Positions 11,401 to 25,623 of a stretch of DNA of 64,000 bases are shown here, one piece after another. Below the pieces are notes generated by a model. The model was given only the letters and a program-made list of their open reading frames with translations, ran no database searches and was not told where the DNA came from. The DNA comes from Auanema rhodensis. Taxonomy: Eukaryota > Nematoda > Chromadorea > Rhabditida > Rhabditidae. The position numbers and the translations under genes were made by a program. Location: assembly GCA_964057225.1 (NCBI GenBank), contig OZ059894.1, positions 4,960,001 through 5,024,000 on the forward strand, given 5' to 3'. How positions within the stretch are numbered: the stretch's first letter is position 1; the number at the start of each line of letters is the position of its first letter.

Positions 11401-14400
11401 AATTTTTCGAAAAAATTTTTGTCAAAATGTTTTTGGAAACTATGTTGAGTGTACATGGAAACTCAACATACACTAATGCATCATTTTTCAAACGATCATA
11501 ACTAATTTTTGTATTAAGCGTTTCTCAAAGTAGTATAGTGCATTCGATGCGGATTTCCAAGCTGCGTCGATCTGTGTTATCAGATTTGCGCTAGCTTAAA
11601 AATGCACCGAGATATCAACTGATATAAGTTCACACTTATATCCTCCATTTTCACCCTGAAGAATTAATTTTTTCGTTGAATAACATCGTCCATCGTCTTT
11701 GCCTTGAAAAAAGGAATCTAAAAACATCTACTTTTTGCTAAATTATTTTGAAATTTTTCGAAAAAATTTTTGTCAAAATGTTTTTGGAAGCTATGTTGAG
11801 TGTACATGGAAACTCAACATACACTTATGCATCATTTTTCAAACGATCATAACTAATTTTTGTATTAAGCGTTCCTCAATGTAGTATAGTGCATTCGATG
11901 CGGATTTTTAAGCTGCGTCGATCTGTGTTATCAGATTTGCGCTAGCTTAAAAATGCACCGAGATATCAACTGATATAAGTTCACACTTATATCCTTGATT
12001 TTCACCCTGGAGAATTAATTTTTTCGTTGAATAACATTGTCCATCGTCTTTGCCTTGAAAAAAGGAATCTAAAAACATCTACTTTTTGCTAAATTATTTT
12101 GAAATTTTTCGAAAAAATTTTTGTCAAAATGTTTTTGGAAGCAATGTTGAGTGTACATGGAAACTCAACATACACTAATGCATCATTTTTCAAACGATCA
12201 TAACTAATTTTTGTATTAAGCGTTTCTCAAAGTAGTATAGTGCATTCGATGCGGATTTTCAAGTTGCGTCGATCTGTGTTATCAGATTTGCGCTAGCTTA
12301 AAAATGCACCGAGATATCAACTGATATAAGTTCACACTTATATCCTCCATTTTCACCCTGAAGAATTAATTTTTTTGTTGAATAACATTGTCCATCGTCT
12401 TTGCCTTGAAAAAAGGAATCTAAAAACATCTACTTTTTGCTAAATTATTTTGAAATTTTTCGAAAAAATTTTTGTCAAAATGTTTTTGGAAGCTATGTTG
12501 AGTGTACATGGAAACTCAACATACACTTATGCATCATTTTTCAAACGATCATAACTAATTTTTGTATTAAGCGTTTCTCAATGTAGTATAGTGCATTCGA
12601 TGCGGATTTTCAAGTTGCGTCGATCTGTGTTATCAGATTTGCGCTAGCTTAAAAATGCACCGAGATATCAACTGATATAAGTTCACACTTATATCCTTGA
12701 TTTTCACCCTGGAGAATTAATTTTTTCGTTGAATAACATTGTCCATCGTCTTTGCCTTGAAAAAAGGAATCTAAAAACATCTACTTTTTGCTAAATTATT
12801 TTGAAATTTTTCGAAAAAATTTTTGTCAAAATGTTTTTGGAAGCAATGTTGAGTGTACATGGAAACTCAACATACACTAATGCATCATTTTTCAAACGAT
12901 CATAACTAATTTTTGTATTAAGCGTTTCTCAAACTAGTATAGTGCATTCGATGCGGATTTTCAAGTTGCGTCGATCTGTGTTATCAGATTTGCGCTAGCT
13001 TAAAAATGCACCGAGATATCAACTGATATAAGTTCACACTTATATCCTCCATTTTCACCCTGAAGAATTAATTTTTTCGTTGAATAACATTGTCCATCGT
13101 CTTTGCCTTGAAAAAAGGAATCTAAAAACATCTACTTTTTGCTAAATTATTTTGAAATTTTTCGAAAAAATTTTTGTCAAAATGTTTTTGGAAGCTATGT
13201 TGAGTGTACATGGAAACTCAACATACACTTATGCATCATTTTTCAAACGATCATAACTAATTTTTGTATTAAGCGTTCCTCAATGTAGTATAGTGCATTC
13301 GATGCGGATTTTTAAGTTGCGTCGATCTGTGTTATCAGATTTGCGCTAGCTTAAAAATGCACCGAGATATCAACTGATATAAGTTCACACTTATATCCTC
13401 GATTTTCACCCTGAAGAATTAATTTTTTCGTTGAATAACACTGTCCATCGTCTTTGCCTTGAAAAAAGGAATCTAAAAACATCTACTTTTTGCTAAATTA
13501 TTTTGAAATTTTTCGAAAAAATTTTTGTCAAAATGTTTTTGGAAGCTATGTTGAGTGTACATGGAAACTCAACATACACTAATGCATCATTTTTCAAACG
13601 ATCATAACTAATTTTTGTATTAAGCGTTTCTCAAAGTAGTATAGTGCATTCGATGCGGATTTCCAAGCTGCGTCGATCTGTGTTATCAGATTTGCGCTAG
13701 CTTAAAAATGCACCGAGATATCAACTGATATAAGTTCACACTTATATCCTCCATTTTCACCCTGAAGAATTAATTTTTTCGTTGAATAACATCGTCCATC
13801 GTCTTTGCCTTGAAAAAAGGAATCTAAAAACATCTACTTTTTGCTAAATTATTTTGAAATTTTTCGAAAAAATTTTTGTCAAAATGTTTTTGGAAGCTAT
13901 GTTGAGTGTACATGGAAACTCAACATACACTTATGCATCATTTTTCAAACGATCATAACTAATTTTTGTATTAAGCGTTCCTCAATGTAGTATAGTGCAT
14001 TCGATGCGGATTTTTAAGTTGCGTCGATCTGTGTTATCAGATTTGCGCTAGCTTAAAAATGCACCGAGATATCAACTGATATAAGTTCACACTTATATCC
14101 TCGATTTTCACCCTGAAGAATTAATTTTTTCGTTGAATAACATTGTCCATCGTCTTTGCCTTAAAAAAAGGAATCTAAAAACATCTACTTTTTGCTAAAT
14201 TATTTTGAAATTTTTCGAAAAAATTTTTGTCAAAATGTTTTTGGAAGCTATGTTGAGTGTACATGGAAACTCAACATACACTAATGCATCATTTTTCAAA
14301 CGATCATAACTAATTTTTGTATTAAGCGTTTCTCAAAGTAGTATAGTGCATTCGATGCGGATTTCCAAGCTGCGTCGATCTGTGTTATCAGATTTGCGCT

Positions 14401-14742
14401 AGCTTAAAAATGCACCGAGATATCAACTGATATAAGTTCACACTTATATCCTCCATTTTCACCCTGAAGAATTAATTTTTTCGTTGAATAACATCGTCCA
14501 TCGTCTTTGCCTTGAAAAAAGGAATCTGAAAACATCTACTTTTTGCTAAATTATTTTGAAATTTTTCGAAAAAATTTTTGTCAAAATGTTTTTGGAAGCT
14601 ATGTTGAGTGTACATGGAAACTCAACATACACTTATGCATCATTTTTCAAACGATCATAACTAATTTTTGTATTAAGCGTTCCTCAATGTAGTATAGTGC
14701 ATTCGATGCGGATTTTTAAGCTGCGTCGATCTGTGTTATCAG

Positions 14743-17700
14743 ATTTGCGCTAGCTTAAAAATGCACCGAGATATCAACTGATATAAGTTCACACTTATAT
14801 CCTTGATTTTCACCCTGAAGAATTAATTTTTTCGTTGAATAACATTGTCCATCGTCTTTGCCTTGAAAAAAGGAATCTAAAAACATCTACTTTTTGCTAA
14901 ATTATTTTGAAATTTTTCGAAAAAATTTTTGTCAAAATGTTTTTGGAAGCTATGTTGAGTTAACATGGAAACTCAACATACACTAATGCATCATTTTTCA
15001 AACGATCATAACTAATTTTTGTATTAAGCGTTTCTCAAAGTAGTATAGTGCATTCGATGCGGATTTCCAAGCTGCGTCGATCTGTGTTATCAGATTTGCG
15101 CTAGCTTAAAAATGCACCGAGATATCAACTGATATAAGTTCACACTTATATCCTCCATTTTCACCCTGAAGAATTAATTTTTTCGTTGAATAACATTGTC
15201 CATCGTCTTTGCCTTGAAAAAAGGAATCTAAAAACATCTACTTTTTGCTAAATTATTTTGAAATTTTTCGAAAAAATTTTTGTCAAAATGTTTTTGGAAG
15301 CTATGTTGAGTGTACATGGAAACTCAACATACACTTATGCATCATTTTTCAAACGATCATAACTAATTTTTGTATTAAGCGTTCCTCAATGTAGTATAGT
15401 GCATTCGATGCGGATTTTTAAGCTGCGTCGATCTGTGTTATCAGATTTGCGCTAGCTTGAAAATGCACCGAGATATCAACTGATATAAGTTCACACTTAT
15501 ATCCTTGATTTTCACCCTGGAGAATTAATTTTTTCGTTGAATAACATTGTCCATCGTCTTTGCCTCGAAAAAAGGAATCTAAAAACATCTACTTTTTGCT
15601 AAATTATTTTGAAATTTTTCGAAAAAATTTTTGTCAAAATGTTTTTGGAAGCAATGTTGAGTGTACATGGAAACTCAACATACACTTATGCATCATTTTT
15701 CAAACGATCATAACTAATTTTTGTATTAAGCGTTTCTCAAAGTAGTATAGTGCATTCGATGCGGATTTTTAAGCTGCGTCGATCTGTGTTATCAGATTTG
15801 CGCTAGCTTAAAAATGCACCGAGATATCAACTGATATAAGTTCACACTTATATCCTTGATTTTCACCCTGGAGAATTAATTTTTTCGTTGAATAACATTG
15901 TCCATCGTCTTTGCCTTGAAAAAAGGAATCTAAAAACATTTACTTTTTGCTAAATTATTTTGAAATTTTTCGAAAAAATTTTTGTCAAAATGTTTTTGGA
16001 AGCAATGTTGAGTGTACATGGAAACTCAACATACACTAATGCATCATTTTTCAAACGATCATAACTAATTTTTGTATTAAGCGTTTCTCAAAGTAGTATA
16101 GTGCATTCGATGCGGATTTTCAAGTTGCGTCGATCTGTGTTATCAGATTTGCGCTAGCTTAAAAATGCACCGAGATATCAACTGATATAAGTTCACACTT
16201 ATATCCTCGATTTTCACCCTGAAGAATTAATTTTTTCGTTGAATAACATTGTCCATCGTCTTTGCCTTGAAAAAAGGAATCTAAAAACATCTACTTTTTG
16301 CTAAATTATTTTGAAAGTTTTCGAAAAAATTTTTGTCAAAATGTTTTTGGAAGCTATGTTGAGTGTACATGGAAACTCAACATACACTAATGCATCATTT
16401 TTCAAACGATCATAACTAATTTTTGTATTAAGCGTTTCTCAAAGTAGTATAGTGCATTCGATGCGGATTTTCAAGTTGCGTCGATCTGTGTTATCAGATT
16501 TGCGCTAGCTTAAAAATGCACCGAGATATCAACTGATATAAGTTCACACTTATATCCTCGATTTTCACCCTGAAGAATTAATTTTTTCGTTGAATAACAT
16601 TGTCCATCGTCTTTGCCTTGAAAAAAGGAATCTAAAAACATCTACTTTTTGCTAAATTATTTTGAAATTTTTCGAAAAAATTTTTGTCAAAATGTTTTTG
16701 GAAGCTATGTTGAGTGTACATGGAAACTCAACATACACTAATGCATCATTTTTCAAACGATCATAACTAATTTTTGTATTAAGCGTTTCTCAAAGTAGTA
16801 TAGTGCATTCGATGCGGATTTCCAAGCTGCGTCGATCTGTGTTATCAGATTTGCGCTAGCTTAAAAATGCACCGAGATATCAACTGATATAAGTTCACAC
16901 TTATATCCTCCATTTTCACCCTGAAGAATTAATTTTTTCGTTGAATAACATTGTCCATCGTCTTTGCCTCGAAAAAAGGAATCTAAAAACATCTACTTTT
17001 TGCTAAATTATTTTGAAATTTTTCGAAAAAATTTTTGTCAAAATGTTTTTGGAAGCTATGTTGAGTGTACATGGAAACTCAACATACACTTATGCATCAT
17101 TTTTCAAACGATCATAACTAATTTTTGTATTAAGCGTTTCTCAAAGTAGTATAGTGCATTCGATGCGGATTTTTAAGCTGCGTCGATCTGTGTTATCAGA
17201 TTTGCGCTAGCTTAAAAATGCACCGAGATATCAACTGATATAAGTTCACACTTATATCCTTGATTTTCACCCTGGAGAATTAATTTTTTCGTTGAATAAC
17301 ATTGTCCATCGTCTTTGCCTTGAAAAAAGGAATCTAAAAACATTTACTTTTTGCTAAATTATTTTGAAATTTTTCGAAAAAATTTTTGTCAAAATGTTTT
17401 TGGAAGCAATGTTGAGTGTACATGGAAACTCAACATACACTAATGCATCATTTTTCAAACGATCATAACTAATTTTTGTATTAAGCGTTTCTCAAAGTAG
17501 TATAGTGCATTCGATGCGGATTTTCAAGTTGCGTCGATCTGTGTTATCAGATTTGCGCTAGCTTAAAAATGCACCGAGATATCAACTGATATAAGTTCAC
17601 ACTTATATCCTCGATTTTCACCCTGAAGAATTAATTTTTTCGTTGAATAACATTGTCCATCGTCTTTGCCTTGAAAAAAGGAATCTAAAAACATCTACTT

Positions 17701-19656
17701 TTTGCTAAATTATTTTGAAATTTTTCGAAAAAATTTTTGTCAAAATGTTTTTGGAAGCTATGTTGAGTGTACATGGAAACTCAACATACACTAATGCATC
17801 ATTTTTCAAACGATCATAACTAATTTTTGTATTAAGCGTTTCTCAAAGTAGTATAGTGCATTCGATGCGGATTTCCAAGCTGCGTCGATCTGTGTTATCA
17901 GATTTGCGCTAGCTTAAAAATGCACCGAGATATCAACTGATATAAGTTCACACTTATATCCTCCATTTTCACCCTGAAGAATTAATTTTTTCGTTGAATA
18001 ACATTGTCCATCGTCTTTGCCTTGAAAAAAGGAATCTAAAAACATCTACTTTTTGCTAAATTATTTTGAAATTTTTCGAAAAAATTTTTGTCAAAATGTT
18101 TTTGGAAGCTATGTTGAGTGTACATGGAAACTCAACATACACTTATGCATCATTTTTCAAACGATCATAACTAATTTTTGTATTAAGCGTTCCTCAATGT
18201 AGTATAGTGCATTCGATGCGGATTTTTAAGCTGCGTCGATCTGTGTTATCAGATTTGCGCTAGCTTAAAAATGCACCGAGATATCAACTGATATAAGTTC
18301 ACACTTATATCCTTGATTTTCACCCTGGAGAATTAATTTTTTCGTTGAATAACATTGTCCATCGTCTTTGCCTTGAAAAAAGGAATCTAAAAACATCTAC
18401 TTTTTGCTAAATTATTTTGAAATTTTTCGAAAAAATTTTTGTCAAAATGTTTTTGGAAGCTATGTTGAGTGTACATGGAAACTCAACATACACTAATGCA
18501 TCATTTTTCAAACGATCATAACTAATTTTTGTATTAAGCGTTCCTCAATGTAGTATAGTGCATTCGATGCGGATTTTTAAGCTGCGTCGATCTGTGTTAT
18601 CAGATTTGCGCTAGCTTAAAAATGCACCGAGATATCAACTGATATAAGTTCACACTTATATCCTTGATTTTCACCCTGAAGAATTAATTTTTTCGTTGAA
18701 TAACATTGTCCATCGTCTTTGCCTTGAAAAAAGGAATCTAAAAACATCTACTTTTTGCTAAATTATTTTGAAATTTTTCGAAAAAATTTTTGTCAAAATG
18801 TTTTTGGAAGCTATGTTGAGTGTACATGGAAACTCAACATACACTAATGCATCATTTTTCAAACGATCATAACTAATTTTTGTATTAAGCGTTTTTCAAA
18901 GTAGTATAGTGCATTCGATGCGGATTTCCAAGCTGCGTCGATCTGTGTTATCAGATTTGCGCTAGCTTAAAAATGCACCGAGATATCAACTGATATAAGT
19001 TCACACTTATATCCTCCATTTTCACCCTGAAGAATTAATTTTTTCGTTGAATAACATTGTCCATCGTCTTTGCCTTGAAAAAAGGAATCTAAAAACATCT
19101 ACTTTTTGCTAAATTATTTTGAAATTTTTCGAAAAAATTTTTGTCAAAATGTTTTTGGAAGCTATGTTGAGTGTACATGGAAACTCAACATACACTTATG
19201 CATCATTTTTCAAACGATCATAACTAATTTTTGTATTAAGCGTTCCTCAATGTAGTATAGTGCATTCGATGCGGATTTTTAAGCTGCGTCGATCTGTGTT
19301 ATCAGATTTGCGCTAGCTTAAAAATGCACCGAGATATCAACTGATATAAGTTCACACTTATATCCTCCATTTTCACCCTGAAGAATTAATTTTTTCGTTG
19401 AATAACATTGTCCATCGTCTTTGCCTTGAAAAAAGGAATCTAAAAACATCTACTTTTTGCTAAATTATTTTGAAATTTTTCGAAAAAATTTTTGTCAAAA
19501 TGTTTTTGGAAGCTATGTTGAGTGTACATGGAAACTCAACATACACTAATGCATCATTTTTCAAACGATCATAACTAATTTTTGTATTAAGCGTTCCTCA
19601 ATGTAGTATAGTGCATTCGATGCGGATTTTTAAGCTGCGTCGATCTGTGTTATCAG
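14743..19656. repeat. Array domain 3: copies 43-56, partial four-mer order
   Basis: Copies 45 and 49 share C at 122, and copies 46 and 50 share T at 145, a 1404-bp (four-unit) offset. Copies 49-52 run CC, TG/end C, CG/end K, CC/end T. Copy 45 is TG/G76/A209 at its front but matches copy 49 at 122, 243, 291 and its end, so one of the two is a mosaic. Copy 43 has a two-base change in the loop of the 209-238 dyad, and copy 54 has TTTTTCAAAG around 288-297. Confidence 0.7.
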
Positions 19657-22600
19657 ATTTGCGCTAGCTTAAAAATGCACCGAGATATCAACTGATATAA
19701 GTTCACACTTATATCCTTGATTTTCACCCTGAAGAATTAATTTTTTCGTTGAATAACATTGTCCATCGTCTTTGCCTTGAAAAAAGGAATCTAAAAACAT
19801 CTACTTTTTGCTAAATTATTTTGAAATTTTTCGAAAAAATTTTTGTCAAAATGTTTTTGGAAGCTATGTTGAGTGTACATGGAAACTCAACATACACTAA
19901 TGCATCATTTTTCAAACGATCATAACTAATTTTTGTATTAAGCGTTCCTCAATGTAGTATAGTGCATTCGATGCGGATTTTTAAGCTGCGTCGATCTGTG
20001 TTATCAGATTTGCGCTAGCTTAAAAATGCACCGAGATATCAACTGATATAAGTTCACACTTATATCCTTGATTTTCACCCTGGAGAATTAATTTTTTCGT
20101 TGAATAACATTGTCCATCGTCTTTGCCTTGAAAAAAGGAATCTAAAAACATCTACTTTTTGCTAAATTATTTTGAAATTTTTCGAAAAAATTTTTGTCAA
20201 AATGTTTTTGGAAGCAATGTTGAGTGTACATGGAAACTCAACATACACTAATGCATCATTTTTCAAACGATCATAACTAATTTTTGTATTAAGCGTTTCT
20301 CAAAGTAGTATAGTGCATTCGATGCGGATTTTCAAGTTGCGTCGATCTGTGTTATCAGATTTGCGCTAGCTTAAAAATGCACCGAGATATCAACTGATAT
20401 AAGTTCACACTTATATCCTCGATTTTCACCCTGAAGAATTAATTTTTTCGTTGAATAACATTGTCCATCGTCTTTGCCTTGAAAAAAGGAATCTAAAAAC
20501 ATCTACTTTTTGCTAAATTATTTTGAAATTTTTCGAAAAAATTTTTGTCAAAATGTTTTTGGAAGCAATGTTGAGTGTACATGGAAACTCAACATACACT
20601 AATGCATCATTTTTCAAACGATCATAACTAATTTTTGTATTAAGCGTTTCTCAAAGTAGTATAGTGCATTCGATGCGGATTTTCAAGTTGCGTCGATCTG
20701 TGTTATCAGATTTGCGCTAGCTTAAAAATGCACCGAGATAAGAACTGATATAAGTTCACACTTATATCCTCGATTTTCACCCTGAAGAATTAATTTTTTC
20801 GTTGAATAACATTGTCCATCGTCTTTGCCTTGAAAAAAGGAATCTAAAAACATCTACTTTTTGCTAAATTATTTTGAAATTTTTCGAAAAAATTTTTGTC
20901 AAAATGTTTTTGGAAGCTATGTTGAGTGTACATGGAAACTCAACATACACTAATGCATCATTTTTCAAACGATCATAACTAATTTTTGTATTAAGCGTTT
21001 CTCAAAGTAGTATAGTGCATTCGATGCGGATTTCCAAGCTGCGTCGATCTGTGTTATCAGATTTGCGCTAGCTTAAAAATGCACCGAGATATCAACTGAT
21101 ATAAGTTCACACTTATATCCTCCATTTTCACCCTGAAGAATTAATTTTTTCGTTGAATAACATTGTCCATCGTCTTTGCCTTGAAAAAAGGAATCTAAAA
21201 ACATCTACTTTTTGCTAAATTATTTTGAAATTTTTCCAAATAATTTTTGTCAAAATGTTTTTGGAAGCTATGTTGAGTGTACATGGAAACTCAACATACA
21301 CTAATGCATCATTTTTCAAACGATCATAACTAATTTTTGTATTAAGCGTTCCTCAATGTAGTATAGTGCATTCGATGCGGATTTTTAAGCTGCGTCGATC
21401 TGTGTTATCAGATTTGCGCTAGCTTAAAAATGCACCGAGATATCAACTGATATAAGTTCACACTTATATCCTTGATTTTCACCCTGAAGAATTAATTTTT
21501 TCGTTGAATAACATTGTCCATCGTCTTTGCCTTGAAAAAAGGAATCTAAAAACATCTACTTTTTGCTAAATTATTTTGAAATTTTTCGAAAAAATTTTTG
21601 TCAAAATGTTTTTGGAAGCTATGTTGAGTGTACATGGAAACTCAACATACACTAATGCATCATTTTTCAAACGATCATAACTAATTTTTGTATTAAGCGT
21701 TCCTCAATGTAGTATAGTGCATTCGATGCGGATTTTTAAGCTGCGTCGATCTGTGTTATCAGATTTGCGCTAGCTTAAAAATGCACCGAGATATCAACTG
21801 ATATAAGTTCACACTTATATCCTTGATTTTCACCCTGGAGAATTAATTTTTTCGTTGAATAACATTGTCCATCGTCTTTGCCTTGAAAAAAGGAATCTAA
21901 AAACATCTACTTTTTGCTAAATTATTTTGAAATTTTTCGAAAAAATTTTTGTCAAAATGTTTTTGGAAGCAATGTTGAGTGTACATGGAAACTCAACATA
22001 CACTAATGCATCATTTTTCAAACGATCATAACTAATTTTTGTATTAAGCGTTTCTCAAAGTAGTATAGTGCATTCGATGCGGATTTTTAAGCTGCGTCGA
22101 TCTGTGTTATCAGATTTGCGCTAGCTTAAAAATGCACCGAGATATCAACTGATATAAGTTCACACTTATATCCTTGATTTTCACCCTGGAGAATTAATTT
22201 TTTCGTTGAATAACATTGTCCATCGTCTTTGCCTTGAAAAAAGGAATCTAAAAACATCTACTTTTTGCTAAATTATTTTGAAATTTTTCCAAATAATTTT
22301 TGTCAAAATGTTTTTGGAAGCTATGTTGAGTGTACATGGAAACTCAACATACACTAATGCATCATTTTTCAAACGATCATAACTAATTTTTGTATTAAGC
22401 GTTCCTCAATGTAGTATAGTGCATTCGATGCGGATTTTTAAGCTGCGTCGATCTGTGTTATCAGATTTGCGCTAGCTTAAAAATGCACCGAGATATCAAC
22501 TGATATAAGTTCACACTTATATCCTTGATTTTCACCCTGAAGAATTAATTTTTTCGTTGAATAACATTGTCCATCGTCTTTGCCTTGAAAAAAGGAATCT

Positions 22601-25600
22601 AAAAACATCTACTTTTTGCTAAATTATTTTGAAATTTTTCGAAAAAATTTTTGTCAAAATGTTTTTGGAAGCTATGTTGAGTGTACATGGAAACTCAACA
22701 TACACTAATGCATCATTTTTCAAACGATCATAACTAATTTTTGTATTAAGCGTTCCTCAATGTAGTATAGTGCATTCGATGCGGATTTTTAAGCTGCGTC
22801 GATCTGTGTTATCAGATTTGCGCTAGCTTAAAAATGCACCGAGATATCAACTGATATAAGTTCACACTTATATCCTTGATTTTCACCCTGGAGAATTAAT
22901 TTTTTCGTTGAATAACATTGTCCATCGTCTTTGCCTTGAAAAAAGGAATCTAAAAACATCTACTTTTTGCTAAATTATTTTGAAATTTTTCGAAAAAATT
23001 TTTGTCAAAATGTTTTTGGAAGCAATGTTGAGTGTACATGGAAACTCAACATACACTAATGCATCATTTTTCAAACGATCATAACTAATTTTTGTATTAA
23101 GCGTTTCTCAAAGTAGTATAGTGCATTCGATGCGGATTTTCAAGTTGCGTCGATCTGTGTTATCAGATTTGCGCTAGCTTAAAAATGCACCGAGATATCA
23201 ACTGATATAAGTTCACACTTATATCCTCGATTTTCACCCTGAAGAATTAATTTTTTCGTTGAATAACATTGTCCATCGTCTTTGCCTTGAAAAAAGGAAT
23301 CTAAAAACATCTACTTTTTGCTAAATTATTTTGAAATTTTTCGAAAAAATTTTTGTCAAAATGTTTTTGGAAGCAATGTTGAGTGTACATGGAAACTCAA
23401 CATACACTAATGCATCATTTTTCAAACGATCATAACTAATTTTTGTATTAAGCGTTTCTCAAAGTAGTATAGTGCATTCGATGCGGATTTTCAAGTTGCG
23501 TCGATCTGTGTTATCAGATTTGCGCTAGCTTAAAAATGCACCGAGATAAGAACTGATATAAGTTCACACTTATATCCTCGATTTTCACCCTGAAGAATTA
23601 ATTTTTTCGTTGAATAACATTGTCCATCGTCTTTGCCTTGAAAAAAGGAATCTAAAAACATCTACTTTTTGCTAAATTATTTTGAAATTTTTCGAAAAAA
23701 TTTTTGTCAAAATGTTTTTGGAAGCTATGTTGAGTGTACATGGAAACTCAACATACACTAATGCATCATTTTTCAAACGATCATAACTAATTTTTGTATT
23801 AAGCGTTTCTCAAAGTAGTATAGTGCATTCGATGCGGATTTCCAAGCTGCGTCGATCTGTGTTATCAGATTTGCGCTAGCTTAAAAATGCACCGAGATAT
23901 CAACTGATATAAGTTCACACTTATATCCTCCATTTTCACCCTGAAGAATTAATTTTTTCGTTGAATAACATTGTCCATCGTCTTTGCCTTGAAAAAAGGA
24001 ATCTAAAAACATCTACTTTTTGCTAAATTATTTTGAAATTTTTCCAAATAATTTTTGTCAAAATGTTTTTGGAAGCTATGTTGAGTGTACATGGAAACTC
24101 AACATACACTAATGCATCATTTTTCAAACGATCATAACTAATTTTTGTATTAAGCGTTCCTCAATGTAGTATAGTGCATTCGATGCGGATTTTTAAGCTG
24201 CGTCGATCTGTGTTATCAGATTTGCGCTAGCTTAAAAATGCACCGAGATATCAACTGATATAAGTTCACACTTATATCCTTGATTTTCACCCTGAAGAAT
24301 TAATTTTTTCGTTGAATAACATTGTCCATCGTCTTTGCCTTGAAAAAAGGAATCTAAAAACATCTACTTTTTGCTAAATTATTTTGAAATTTTTCGAAAA
24401 AATTTTTGTCAAAATGTTTTTGGAAGCTATGTTGAGTGTACATGGAAACTCAACATACACTAATGCATCATTTTTCAAACGATCATAACTAATTTTTGTA
24501 TTAAGCGTTCCTCAATGTAGTATAGTGCATTCGATGCGGATTTTTAAGCTGCGTCGATCTGTGTTATCAGATTTGCGCTAGCTTAAAAATGCACCGAGAT
24601 ATCAACTGATATAAGTTCACACTTATATCCTTGATTTTCACCCTGGAGAATTAATTTTTTCGTTGAATAACATTGTCCATCGTCTTTGCCTTGAAAAAAG
24701 GAATCTAAAAACATCTACTTTTTGCTAAATTATTTTGAAATTTTTCGAAAAAATTTTTGTCAAAATGTTTTTGGAAGCAATGTTGAGTGTACATGGAAAC
24801 TCAACATACACTAATGCATCATTTTTCAAACGATCATAACTAATTTTTGTATTAAGCGTTTCTCAAAGTAGTATAGTGCATTCGATGCGGATTTTCAAGT
24901 TGCGTCGATCTGTGTTATCAGATTTGCGCTAGCTTAAAAATGCACCGAGATAAGAACTGATATAAGTTCACACTTATATCCTCGATTTTCACCCTGAAGA
25001 ATTAATTTTTTCGTTGAATAACATTGTCCATCGTCTTTGCCTTGAAAAAAGGAATCTAAAAACATCTACTTTTTGCTAAATTATTTTGAAATTTTTCGAA
25101 AAAATTTTTGTCAAAATGTTTTTGGAAGCTATGTTGAGTGTACATGGAAACTCAACATACACTAATGCATCATTTTTCAAACGATCATAACTAATTTTTG
25201 TATTAAGCGTTTCTCAAAGTAGTATAGTGCATTCGATGCGGATTTCCAAGCTGCGTCGATCTGTGTTATCAGATTTGCGCTAGCTTAAAAATGCACCGAG
25301 ATATCAACTGATATAAGTTCACACTTATATCCTCCATTTTCACCCTGAAGAATTAATTTTTTCGTTGAATAACATTGTCCATCGTCTTTGCCTTGAAAAA
25401 AGGAATCTAAAAACATCTACTTTTTGCTAAATTATTTTGAAATTTTTCCAAATAATTTTTGTCAAAATGTTTTTGGAAGCTATGTTGAGTGTACATGGAA
25501 ACTCAACATACACTAATGCATCATTTTTCAAACGATCATAACTAATTTTTGTATTAAGCGTTCCTCAATGTAGTATAGTGCATTCGATGCGGATTTTTAA

Positions 25601-25623
25601 GCTGCGTCGATCTGTGTTATCAG
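19657..25623. repeat. Array domain 4: copies 57-73, eight-unit repeated tract
   Basis: Copies 57-62 (19657-21762) and 65-70 (22465-24570) have the same type order, eight units (2808 bp) apart. Shared rare markers are GATAAGAAC at 28-36 (copies 60, 68, 72) and CCAAATAA at 176-183 (copies 61, 69, 73, and the mosaic copy 64). Copies 71-73 repeat the tail of the tract again, four units after 67-69, with one unit missing. Copies 63 and 64 sit between the two tracts and look like crossover products. Confidence 0.75.
22114..22464. repeat. Mosaic monomer (copy 64)
   Basis: The front half is of TG/G76 type, but the middle carries CCAAATAA at 176-183, a marker otherwise found only in CC/A76 copies 61, 69 and 73. 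The end is C291/end T, matching those copies. The simplest reading is a crossover or conversion with a breakpoint between 76 and 177. It lies exactly where the repeated tracts on either side join. Confidence 0.7.

Larger units (their letters stand above)
4915..14742. repeat. Array domain 2: copies 15-42, marked by C at site 104
   Basis: The change T to C at 104 appears in copies 15, 17, 20, 30, 31, 32, 34, 40 and 42 and, as far as I can see, nowhere else. Many carriers also have CC at 62-63. Short alternations of CG/end K with CC/T243 copies occur (29-30, 39-40, 41-42), giving local 702-bp dimers. A hybrid end (C291 with TTAAGTT) marks copies 28, 30, 32, 38 and 40 and is otherwise absent. Copies 13 and 18, five units apart, share CGATCG at 107-112 of the unit, straddling the domain border. 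Confidence 0.7.

Noticed and set aside
15560-15745. 61-codon open frame on the plus strand
   Set aside because: It begins with TTG, and the frame is open only because monomer base 122 is C instead of T, turning the usual TGA into CGA. The same repeat elsewhere is stopped after two codons. There is no gene context and no sign of coding constraint.
16964-17149. 61-codon open frame on the plus strand, nearly identical to the one at 15560
   Set aside because: Same T to C change in a monomer four units later. It reflects repeat copying, not protein conservation.
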